Positions 25,301 to 38,100 of a stretch of DNA of 64,000 bases are shown here, in pieces; the first letter of the stretch is position 1, and every line of letters starts with the position of its first letter. Both the position numbers and the translations under genes were made by a program. Origin of the DNA: Tethya wilhelma (lineage: Eukaryota; Porifera; Demospongiae; Tethyida; Tethyidae); contig CAXIPT010000006.1 in the NCBI GenBank assembly GCA_964030475.1, positions 5,126,898 through 5,190,897 on the forward strand. The letters run 5' to 3'. Below the pieces are notes generated by a model. The model saw only the letters and a program-made list of their open reading frames with translations, ran no database searches and was not told where the DNA came from.

Positions 25301-28300
25301 GGAGAGGTTCGGACAAAGCATGCAGAACTAGTTCGACATGCATTATATGCCGAAACTGTTTGCTACTGTATCTAGGCTATACTTGATGCACCACTTGTAT
25401 TTTTGTATAATAATTATGCAAGCTATATACACTAGGTAGTTCATGCAGCAAGTTATTGTATCAAATTATCTTTAGTAGCTGCCTGTTTCTCTGTACCAAT
25501 CCTATATATTTGTCATACGGAAGTACTTGATTTCACCTGCTTTGGTAGTATATAGGTATTTCATTAGAATTGAACTAAAAAGTAAATTGTAATCATTATG
25601 TGTATTTATAGTAACTATAATTCCATCCAGTGATGCTAATGCTTGGAACAGAGGACCTGACTGTTAGTGAAGATACTGCAGACACCATTGAAATCTGTGT
25701 TGATGGAATAAATATTACTGAGTTTGAGATTGAAGCCTCTATTGAATTGATGATCACTGGAGACTCTCAAACAAGTAATTACAAATTATTTGGCAAAGTT
25801 ACACCAAATGTCCATAGTTCAAAGTCTACGATACACTAACTATACAAAAATTATCTATATATATGTTCTGAATGCTTGTTAGGGCTGTCAGTAACTAGTG
25901 TACAGTTTGTAGACTTCATGCATGACACCAGTATAGGAACAATTGCTGCGTTCCAAGTTGGAGTAGCGAAGCCTGCATAATATGTATTGACATTATGATT
26001 GTGAATGTCTTGACATGCATTCTTTATCTTGCACCTCAATTAGTGCTACATGGACTTAAGGAGAACCACTAGTCTCATCTCATAAAGATGACAGACATAA
26101 ACGTATCATGTGTAAAAGAATAAATACACTATGTATATTGCAGATGGTCCTTCCACAGACACTTGGGATCTTTTTCCACCATGGTCAGGATCAGGATACA
26201 AATCAGGATCTGGATCAGGGTCAGGATACGGATCAGGATCAGGATCAGGATTGATTGGTATACATTGATTGAGAATATAGTGCAAATCAATAATACATAT
26301 ATAGCACTCATAGATTGTCTGATAATTTTATGTAATAATTATTTATATGACTTATGTATTTTTATATTTCCAGCTCTGAAATGTGCAGTAGACTTCATAT
26401 TACCTGGAGGAACAAATGCTACTTTCCCAGTAGGACCAGTAATGGGAGCTTGTATTGACATTATGATTGTCAATGACAACTGCTTTGAAGGAGATCATCA
26501 GTTTACTATAACACTTGGGAATCCATCTCCCAACACAATTGATATTATAAGTAATCCAGTCACAGTGACCATCACAGACGATGAAGGTATGTATGATGTA
26601 TGTCTTTGCTATTGCTGGTTATTCAGCTCATGCATCCATGCACGTACAGTCAATGAATCCACTGCATAGCCATTATCAATATAGACATTTTCATCATGTG
26701 TTATTTCTCTGTGTAGATGCAACCATTGGATTTGCTGATGATGATCTCATGATGGAGGTGGAAGAAGGAACTAATGTCACCTTTGACCTTCTTCTGACTA
26801 CACCAGGATATCCAGCTGGTAAACTCAAGATTGGGATTAACATCACTTTAACTCTGGTCAATGGAAGCAAAGCAGGTGAGTACATATATAGTATTACATG
26901 TCTATATATGACTAGTGAATAACACTATTGGGATTATTATGTCCACGTGTAGTGTTTCCAGATGACTTCAGTAGTGAGACCCTTTCTGCCGTGTTTGCTG
27001 TGGGTGATTCTGATGGTGTTATCACCACATCAGACAGTGTATCTATCATTGCTGACCTGGCTCTGGAAGGTGTCCATTCTTTCACTGTGTCTTTGAGTGC
27101 CCAAGAAGCTTCAGACATGGGCTATACTCTTGATATGGATCGTGATGAGCTAACTGTCATTATTACAGATTCATCAGATTGTAAGAAGTGGATCATTCAT
27201 AATTTGGCCTTCATTATTATAACAATTGTTCATTTACAGTGTAATTTTACTAGGTAATTTTCACTGGTAAAATATTTCGCCTGCATGATAATTTTTTGGC
27301 GTGCGGGTAAACATTTTTGTCAACAACCATTACCAATGAATATTAAACAGGGCAACAATATATTTTGCATAGAGATCTTTACTGTAGCGACGATAATTTC
27401 CTGATACACAGTATTTCCCGTATATTCCTGCAGTGGCCAGGTTTGGTTCTATTTTCCTGCCACCTGACTCTCCACTTGAAGGAACTAATGGAACAGTTGA
27501 AGTTTGTATGCAATTACTGATCAGAGGACCAATAGGCAACCTTGAATGTGAAGTGACCATTGACTTAAATGTCACCGATTCAACTCTTGCAGGTATACTT
27601 ATATATCCATGTCATTTTGGGATCTGTTACAAACTTAATTTACTGTTGCTTGGATAATCTTTGTAATAATTATGTTAAGTGTGGTCATTCACGCTCACAT
27701 GCATGTACACTTCTGTTAATATTATAATAATTATTGCTAAGGAGTGTATCAGATTCTACGAGCAGATATATACTGATGATATATTTAACATTAAATTGTA
27801 CATGCATAACAAAATGTGACTTTACCTGAGTAAATCAAGCATACTGTGCTACGTAACTGTTGTTCAAAATGATGCTATGAGTGCTAATAGTGCACTACTT
27901 GTCTTTTGTTACTCTAACTATCTCTTTATCCTAATATTTTGGCTCCAGACATGACAGCATGTAGTGGCGGATCCAGAGGGGTTTCCGTAGTTTCCGTGGA
28001 AGCCCCCTTTTGGCCTGGCCAGCTTACAATTTTTTTTACAACAAACAACAGAAAGCTAACTTATGGACTCTTACAAGTAGAAAATATACTTACTTTGAGA
28101 GCCTTGATTGCGAATTTAGGACAAGAAATATGAGCTAGAACGCTTGGATACTTGCACAAAACAGCTAGCTAGTCAGCTCCTTAGCGCGATCGACGCTCGT
28201 TGTAAAGTGCAAAGTTCATGGAAGTGAAAAATGGGTGGGCCTGTATTACGTAAAATGGGTGTGTTTTAGCAAAAGTGGGCGTGGCTACCCCAAAATTTTT

Positions 28301-31300
28301 GCGCGCTCCACGCACACTATTGTTAAAAACCCCCTTTCAAAAATCCTAGATCCGCCACTGGCATGTCTTCTCTAAGCTTTTTTAAGTGACGCTAGTGCTT
28401 GAGTGTTGAATTATTTATTGCAATTTCCGAAAGTATACAAATTACATATATAGTTCATCTGTAATAACGTATAAGAATAGCAATTTCAGCATATTGTTTA
28501 GACAGCATGCAAGCACTTCTGAGCTAATATCTTTGCTGAATCGATAGTTCAAAGGTTAATGTTAGCATAGAATAGAAAATTAAATTTGAACGTTATGCTT
28601 CGTTTTCTTAGAATGCTTGCACATGTGGCTACGTATATATGCATGCATCTGTTGCATTACAATGTGAGCTATAACTCAAGCACTTAACTAATTTTGATGA
28701 AGCAACTGACATGTTACAGTAGCATGTATAATTTATGCCGTAATTTATGAGAGTTGGATACAAAAAATGAAGTAGTCATGTGCCAAAATTCAGACTTGAC
28801 TTATAATGCCTTTTGTTTGTCTGGAAATTGCGTTCAAGTAAATCAGTTAGGAAGGAAGTAAGAAATAGGAAAACAAAATTGTACTGTTCTTAGGATATGC
28901 AACGTAAAAAATCAACATAAAAGTTTGAACAACAATTACATGCAATATATACAGTAGGTTAAACTTAAACCAGCGTACCTTCAAACTCATGGTTCCATCT
29001 ATTGCTTGTGCTATGAAAGCTATTGGCAGTCAGCACAAATCTACACTGTATAACTGCTATACAAAGCGAAAACAGACTTGATTCTAATGATGCATGCACA
29101 AAATACGATGGCAATAAAAACGGTGTGTTCTGGGAAAAAATTTTGTCGGCAAATCATGCCAGCAATAAGGCTCTGAACTGAGCTTTGTGCGTTTCTAACG
29201 ATAGGTAAGTACCTTTCAGAGGGCGACACGGAGAGAAAATAGTTAAGAGATATAAAACAGAAGAGTCCTGCACTGCCATCGTTGGCTGAAGCTTGATAGA
29301 CGCTCGAGTGGATGCCCAAGACGAAGCGCAACTTCAAAACTGTGAGTTGGATTCAAAATTTCTCTTCGTCTCGCCCTGCACATTCCTTCGAATAAATAGA
29401 AAATGTTCAATATACGGCGAGATAAGGCTTCTACGCGAAAAAAATTGCCGACTAAGCTGCAGGCCAAATCGCGTGTCTAAAATAACTAGCTTGTATTGTG
29501 CTTGTACTTATTAGCATATTCATGAGCTAACTATGGCCCGTAACCTTAATTCTCTCTTGCATATAAGCACAAATAATTGCGATTTTAGCGGTATAAATGC
29601 GTAACTTATGCTGACAATGCAATATAAAATTTAGGGTTTTCTTTCACTTGAGCGACAGAGATCAGGAATTGAAGGTGCACTGGTTTAAAGTACCAACCTG
29701 CTCTACACGTTGCATGAATTAATTATTTAATAGTCGAAAGTTGATCATATTGCACATCCTACTGTTGTGGCTTCTCACCAGCGCTCTCTCCAGAGTGCTC
29801 TAGAGACTTTCTGTCATGGAGTTTTCTTGATTAATAAAGTGAGCAAATTTAACTGTCTGGGGAGGCTATAAATGCATTTGAAGGCTTAGCTTTCTTTCCC
29901 TGACAGTTTACAATTATGTGTCATTCATTCTTGTTTACAAGGAAAACTTTATCATTGTTTATAGTGGAAGGTCAGGATTTCACTGCTCTGGATGATCCAC
30001 TTCAGTACAAATTTGGACCAACTACCTCCAATCCAAATGGTCTACAAGATTGCGTTCAATTTGCAATCACTAATGATACCAACTTTGAAGGTGATCACGC
30101 CTTTACAGTGTTAGTGGCATCAACAACACCCATGGGAATCACCACCTCTCCAGGCGCAGTTGTAATCATCGAGGATGATGATGGTCAGTTGTTTCTATAT
30201 AAAACAGTGCCACTTATAGCTTGAATCACATGTATGCCTATATGTATGCATGTATTGCCTGGAATTAATGGTCAGTCACATGGCAGTTATATTGTCTGCA
30301 TGCTCTAAGTCTTATATATTTTAAGCTTTCCTTATTGCATATGTATACACAATGATGATACTGTGATGAGTCCCATCTTTAACTGATTTGCCTTGTCTTT
30401 CATTTGGAGTGGTTGTTAAGCCATGCTGTATTTGTACTGATCAATTGTATCTGCATTGTGCAGTGATGGTGCAGCTGGTGTCTAATCAAGACATGACTGT
30501 TCGTGAAAATGATGAACCGACTATCGAAATCTGTGCACAGGGTATTGGTATCACTGACTTTGAAGTTGAGGCAACTGTTGAAATGATAATCACAGGAGAC
30601 TCTCTAACAAGTAATAAATTATTTGATCCTGGCATTCAGAACATATACATACATAATTTTTGTATAGTTAGTGGTAGACTTTGAACTTGGTGTGACTTTG
30701 TTGGGCTGTCAGTAACTAGTGTACAGTTTGTAGACTTCATGCATGACACCAGTATAGGAACAATTGCTGCGTTCCAAGTTGGAGTAGCGAAGCCTGCATA
30801 ATATGTATTGACATTATGATTGTGAATGTCTGTGCATGCATTCTTTATCTTGCACCTCAATTAGTGCTACATGGACTTAAGGAGAACCACTAGTCTCATC
30901 TCATAAAGATGACAGACATAAACGTATCATGTGTAAAAGAATAAATACACTATGTATATTATTGCAGATGGTCCTTCCACAGACACTTGGGATCTTTTTC
31001 CACCATGGTCAGGATCAGGATACAAATCAGGATCTGGATCAGGGTCAGGCTACGGATCAGGATCAGGATATGGATCAGGATTAATTGGTACATCGATGAG
31101 AATATTGTGCAAATCAATAATACATAGCACTCATAGATTGTCTGATAATTTGTGTAATTGATATGACTTATGTGTTTTATATTTCCAGCTCTGAAATGTG
31201 CAGTAGACTTCATATTACCTGGAGGCACAAATGCTACTTTCCCAGTAGGACCAGCAATGGAAACTTGTATTGACATTATGATTGTTAATGACAACTGCTT

Positions 31301-31729
31301 TGAAGGAGATCATCAGTTTACTGTAACACTTGGGAATCCATCTCCCAACACAATTGATATTATAAGTAATCCAGTCACAGTGACCATCACAGACGATGAA
31401 GGTATGTATGTTATGTTTATGATCTATGTCTTTGTTTTTGATGATCATTCAGCTCATGCATCCACAGCCAGTGATATATATAGCCGTTATCAATATAAAC
31501 ATTTTTATCATGTGTTATTTCTCTCTGTAGATGCTACCATCGGATTTGCTGATGATAACCTCATAGTAGAGGTGGAAGAGGGAACTAATGTCACCTTTGA
31601 CCTTCTTCTGACTACACTAGGATATCCAGCTGGTAAACTCAAGATTGGGATTAACGTCACTTTAACTCTAGTCGATGGAGACAAAGCAGGTGTGTGTGTG
31701 TGACTGTGTGTATGAGTGTGTGTGTGTGT

Positions 31730-31795
<66 letters not shown>

Positions 31796-32094
31796 AATAA
31801 ATACTAAATGTGAGTATATTAATAACGCTATTGCGATTATTATGTACATGTGCAGTGTTTCCAGATGACTTCAGTAGTGAGACCCTTTCTGCCGTGTTTT
31901 CTGTCGGTGATTCTGACGGTGTTATCTCTGCATCAGACAGTGTGTCTATCATTGCTGACCTGGCTCTTGAAGGTGCCCATTCATTCTCAGTGACTTTGAG
32001 TGCCCAAGAAGCTTCAGACATGGGCTATGCTCTTAATTTGGATCGTGATGTTCTAACAGTCATTATTTTAGACACAGCAGATTGTAAGATTTAA

Positions 32095-32160
<66 letters not shown>

Positions 32161-35100
32161 NNNNNNNNNNNNNNNNNNNNNNNNNNNNNNNNNNNNNNNN
32201 NNNNNNNNNNNNNNNNNNNNNNNNNNNNNNNNTGGTGTGTGTGTGTGTGTGTGTGTGTGTGATATTCAGTAAATATTCTTATACAACTAAAATTATAATG
32301 TTGAATACATGGATTTTGCCCATTTTAAACCGTAATTATATTCATGTATGCATGCAGTGAATTCATTCATCTTTGGTATCTCACCATTTCCAAATCCTGT
32401 TGAAGATGATGAGGACACCTTTCAGGTTTGTAGTTTTGCTACGTTATTGAATGGGATATCTCTGGACTGTGATGTCACTGTGACAGTTGAGGTGGAGAAT
32501 ACTACTGAAGCAAGTACGTGATTTGAATGACAAAAGTACAATAGTCAAAATTAATGTAAACACATGCATGTAACTATATATGCTTTATGCACAGAAAAAA
32601 CCTATGTACAACTAAATATGATAATATTGTGTGCATGTATTCCCTTGTTGCCATGGCACTCAGTGACGGATGTTGACTTCTCTGCTCCCACACCTCCTCT
32701 GGAGTATCTCTTTAATAGGACACTTGTCACTGCAACTGGGCCAGGGCCCTGTCTTCCATTTGCTACCATGGATGATAGCAACTTTGAAGGAGATCATTTC
32801 TTTACTGTGTCTGTGGTGTCAACAACCCCTGATGGAATCGGAGGCTCTGATACAAGTGTAGTTGGGACCATCATTGATGATGATGGTTAGTTCACAATCA
32901 ATGCAGTTTATATTTGATGCGCATGTGCATTAGCATGCAAACAACATGGTCTATTGACGACCTTTACCTAAATTATGTAGAGAGTTTCAAAGCTGCCTAG
33001 ATTTTGTTTGCTGCCTTTTCGCCAGCAAACAAGTCGAAAAGGACATATACTACAGATAAAGTGCATGAAGTCTCACTATATATAGTCAAAGTTGGCTCAA
33101 TGCCTTTTGTTTATCTGGAAATCCCTTTCAAGTAAGTCAGTTAGGAAGAAGGAAAAAGGAAGGAAGGAAGGAGAGCACTAGCTCTTGTGGCTTCTCGCCA
33201 GCGCTCTCTCCAGAGTGCTGTAGAAACTTTCTGCCAGTTTTCTTTGTTAATACAGTAAGCAAACTGTCTGTAGGAGGCTAGCTATTAAATGCATTTAAAG
33301 GCTTACTATAAGCATGAAAATTTTGTATTGTATCAATGGGACAGTCGGCCCATTCCTACTATATGTACTACCATACATATGATATGGGGAATGCACAGCT
33401 TATTTTTGAAAGCTATAATTTTTTTGAAATAGTATATGTGTGATGAGAGTCATCTGTGAAAGTTAGACTCAGTGAAACTATGCTTTTCCTTAGCTGGCCT
33501 CTACAATATAGAGCATGTGCAATTATGCTGCAACTATCATATTTTTTGTCATAGGGAAGTAAATGACATACAGTTGCTGATCAGTCCTGTACATTTGTCA
33601 TACGGAAGTATTTTGTTGCACATGCTCTATATAGTAGGTAGTTCATCAGAATTGAGCTACAAAAGTAAATTGCAATCATTATGTGCATAATAAAACTATA
33701 ATTCCATATAGTGATGCTAATGCTTGCAACAGAGGATCTGACTGTAAGTGAAGATACTGCAGGCACAATTCAGATCTGTGTTGAGGGCATAGATATAACT
33801 GGGTTTGAAGTTGAAGCCTCAGTTGAATTGATGATCACTGGAGACTCTCAAACAAGTAATGAAATATTTGATCCTATAGCATTCAGAATAAATGTATACA
33901 TAATTTAAATAGTGAACGATCATTGGAAAAATATTGAGATTTAGCTGGGATTCTAACCCAGGTCTTTCGAAATCTAGGAAGTCGAATGCTCTTACTACTG
34001 AGTGGAGTATAACTTACTGGCATTAGAGCAGAGAATAGCAGTATATACGTATACTATTTGTGTACACACTAATGCATATTAAAAATACATGATCAGCATG
34101 TTCTTCCCTGCACGATAAAGCGTCTATGTATAGTTTCTAGACTTAACAAGACCAGTAGAAACAATTATTGCTACTTTCCAAGTTGGAGTAGCAGAGCGTG
34201 CACATGCATAAGTATGTAATGCACTGACATAATGATCGTTATTGACTGATGACAAACATATTATTATATGTATCATGCATAGAAGAATAAAACACACTCT
34301 GTAAATAATACAGATGGTCCTCCCGTAGATGATGAGGACTATGAGGATCTCTGGTTAGGATCAGAATATGGATCAGGATTTATTGGTACGGCAGTTGAAA
34401 ATATAACAAGTAGTAAAAGTTTCGTAAAAATAAGCAGCGTATAGTAATGGGCTGCAGTGCACAGTAAAAAGCAATGGAACAAGGCAAGACTCGGAACTTC
34501 GGCACATGACTACTTCATGCATGCATTTTCAGTCTCCTAGACATATTGTGATTCTGAGCCATGTTCAATAGTCATGCATGTAATCACTTGGTTAATTGGG
34601 ATAAAGTATTAGTGTAGGCATGTAGGCAATATCTTAATTTGTTAGATCATAAGACTTGAGCATAAAAAAATGAAGTATAATAATTATAGTCATGTGCCAA
34701 AGTTCCAAGTCCTACCTTGTTTCATTGCTTTTTACTGCACTGCCCATTCCTACACTGCTTATTTTTACAAAATTTTTACTACTTCTTCATTTAATTTCTC
34801 AACACTAAGGTGCATGAAGGCTAGCAGAGACTGGTCAGTCTCTATAAAAAGCAGGAGTACTTCCGGGAACATTGAATGCGCATGCGCCTTATGTGAGTGC
34901 AAATCACGTGGTATATTGATGACCTTTATACCTACATGAAATGGCTACATTACGGTACAGTAATTTTTATTGGAGAATTTCAGAGTTACCTAGTTTCCTT
35001 TGTCAGCTTTTAGGCAGCAAACGAATATCAATTAATAAAGAACATACTTCAAAAGAAATAAAGTTACTATGTACAGTTAAAGTTGGCTCAATTGCCTTTT

Positions 35101-38100
35101 GTTTATCTGGAAATTATGTTCAAATAAGTCAGTTAGGAAGGGACGGAGGGAGGGAGGGAAGGAGGGAACAGAAAACAAAATTGCACTCTTGTGGCTTCTT
35201 TCCAGTGCTCTCTCTCTCTCCAGAGTGCTCTATAGGAAGTTTCTACTAGATTTCTTTGTGCAAGCCTTTAGAAAACTACCTAAGGAAGGCCTCTATGCAT
35301 GTTTGAAGGCCTAGTTATACATAGCTCTGAGAGTTTATAAGTACAAACATTTTGTATTGTGTCAATAGCCTCATTCCCAGGCTCACCACCTACCTTTCCT
35401 TACGTGTAAGATAGGCGGGGAGCCTGGGAATGAGGCTATTGTGTCAATGGGACAGTCAACCCATTCCTACTATACATACTACCGTACGTATGATATGTAC
35501 AGATCAATAATTTCTCTATGAAATGTGTACACCTAACAGTCATAGATTGTCTGGTATTTTGTGCAATTGATCACGGCTTATGTGTTTGCATACTTGCAGC
35601 TCCGAAATGTGCAGTAGACTTCATAACACCAGGAGGCACAAATGCTACTTTTCCAATAGGACCAGCAATGGAAGCTTGTATTGACATCATGATCGTTAAT
35701 GATGACTGCTTTGAAGGAGATCATCAGTTTACTGTAACACTTGGGAATCCATCTCCCAACACAATTGATATTACAAGTAATCCAGTCACAGTGACCATCA
35801 CAGACGATGAAGGTATGTATGATGTATGTCTTTGTTTTTGTGAATCCACAGTAAGTGAATCCACTATATAGCCATTATCAATATAGACATTTTCATCATG
35901 TGTTATTCATTTGTGTATAGATGCAACCATTGGATTTGCTGATGATGACCTCATGATGATGGTGGAAGAGGGAACTAATGTCACCTTTGACCTTCTTCTT
36001 ATTACACCTGGAGATCCAGCTGGTAAACTCAAGATTGGGATTAACATCACTTTAACTCTCAGACTGGTCAATGGAAGCAAAGCAGGTGAGTGCATGTGTA
36101 TGTATACATGTCTATATGACTAGCAAATAACACTATTGGGATTATTATGTCCATGTGCAGTGTTTCCAGACGACTTCAGTAGTGAGACCCTTTCTGCCGT
36201 GTTTGCTGTGGGTGATTCTGACAGTGTTATCTCTGCATCAGACAGTGTGTCTATCATTGCTGACCTGGCTCTTGAAGGTGCCCATTCATTCACTGTGTCT
36301 TTGAGTGCCCAAGAAGCTTCAGACATGGGCTATACTCTTGATATGGATCGTGATGAGCTAACAGTCATTATTTTGGACACAGCAGATTGTAAGACAATAA
36401 CCCCAATAACTCTTATCAGTTAACTAGTCAGATAGTATTTTGTTTGAGTTAATCATCAACATTGTCCCCTCTGCAGTGGATGCATTTGTCTTCTCCTTTT
36501 CGCCTGTTCAAAATCCAGTTGAAGATATGCCTGTTCCAACTATTTTTGTTTGTGGCTTTGCATTTTTGGATGGAATCTCACTGGAGTGTAATGTGACTAT
36601 ATCTGTTGTTGTCATGGATACTGATATAGCAGGTGTCTTTATTGTTTTATTATAATAATACTTAACCGTATTCTTGTGCTGCATGATCTTTAAATTTATT
36701 TTATATATTAATATAGATGAAGGTGTGGATTTCATATCTCCAATGTCTGACCTAGAATATTTCTTCGACACATCAACTGTAACTGGACCATCCGATTGTC
36801 TTGAATTTCAGCTAGTTGATGATATGAACTTTGAAGGCAATCATGTCTTTACAGTATCTGTGTCTTCCACAACTCCGCCTGGAATTAGCACTGGTGCTGC
36901 TACCACTATTACTATCATTGATGATGATGGTTAGTTGATTCAGAATGTAAAAAAATAGCTAATTATTTTTATCGTGATCATGACATGTTCTTTATTATGT
37001 TATTTATTTACATGCAGTGACTATTAAGATGGTAACGGAGGACATGACTGTTAGTGAAAATGATGGAATCACTATTTCAATCTGTGCAGAAGGTGTTAAC
37101 AAAGAAATGCTTGAACTTCCTGTTACTGTTAGAATGATGATCACTGGAGATGCTAGTAAGATACTCATTGCACACGGCCTCTAAAGTCCATCTTGTTTGA
37201 GAATACCACCAGAAGTGAAATAATGAGATTCATGCAATACTTTTCATATGGGGCAAAATAGCTAACTTTGATTTGTAAGGCATGTATAGTAAGCTGGAAA
37301 AGCAACCAAAAGAATGGAAGAGCGAGCGCTTTATAATGGTGCTTGAAATTTTGCAATAGGTGGGATATTTAAGAGGTTATTCAACTGGCATCCTCAAACC
37401 AGATGGACTTTAGCTTGCGTATATAATTGCTAGTGTATAGGATAGATTGAATTAATTTTTTACTCATCAATATTATGTATACATGCAGCTCTACCACAAG
37501 ATATAATGACACTAGAAGCAGCAGATACGGATGGTAACTTTTCTGTAACTTTCAATGTTGGTGAAGCAGCTCCAGCCTGTCTGAACATTACTGTTGTTGA
37601 TGATGACTGTTTTGAAGGAGACCATCAGTTTACTGTAACACTTGTAAATCCATCACCATCTCTGATCCAAATTGACCCAGATAATGATGTCACAGTTACT
37701 ATCACAGATGTAGAAGGTATAACTATAAGTCATTAAAATGCTTTGCTGTATAGTGAAATGGCTGTCATTTATAAGGATGAAAATTGAACTTGTAATTGAC
37801 TGATGAAAATGAAGTAGTGATGAACCGAAATTCAGAAACTTGCCTTGTTTCTTTGCTTATTACAACCCTTCCATTACTACACTGCTTATTTTAAGAAATT
37901 CTTACTACTTGTAAAATGCTCCATTGTGAAATTACATATTGATAAATGTATAAAAGGTATGAATAGTTAGTTATTATTAACAAGTATTTTTTGTGTTGTG
38001 GAATTATATGTTGATAGAGATGTTCATAGAAAATTCTTTTATTCTTCATTATTAACCAAATTCCTCAATAATATTGGTATAATAGATGCAACTATTGGGT

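Noticed and set aside
26144..26257. Collagen-like or silk-like repeat in the linker
   Set aside because: There is no Gly-X-Y period and no Ala runs; it is a Ser-Gly run between ordinary splice sites.
26129..26311. Minus-strand ORF rich in Ile/Leu opposite the linker exon
   Set aside because: It is the complement of the TCAGGA repeat; there are no splice context or homologues within the window.
28900..29760. Possible short genes between the broken R2 pieces
   Set aside because: Several ORFs of 60-100 codons overlap on both strands, without motifs, splice pattern or paralogues; probably an unclassified insertion.
31508..32360. Long ORFs made of (HT)n or (CV)n through the GT repeats and gaps
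   Set aside because: Simple translations of microsatellites and Ns; the real exons beside them are in other frames.
34670..35314. ORFs of 70-100 codons in the 34.7-35.3 kb region
   Set aside because: They lie inside the MITE and R2 repeat and are not kept in the other R2 copies.
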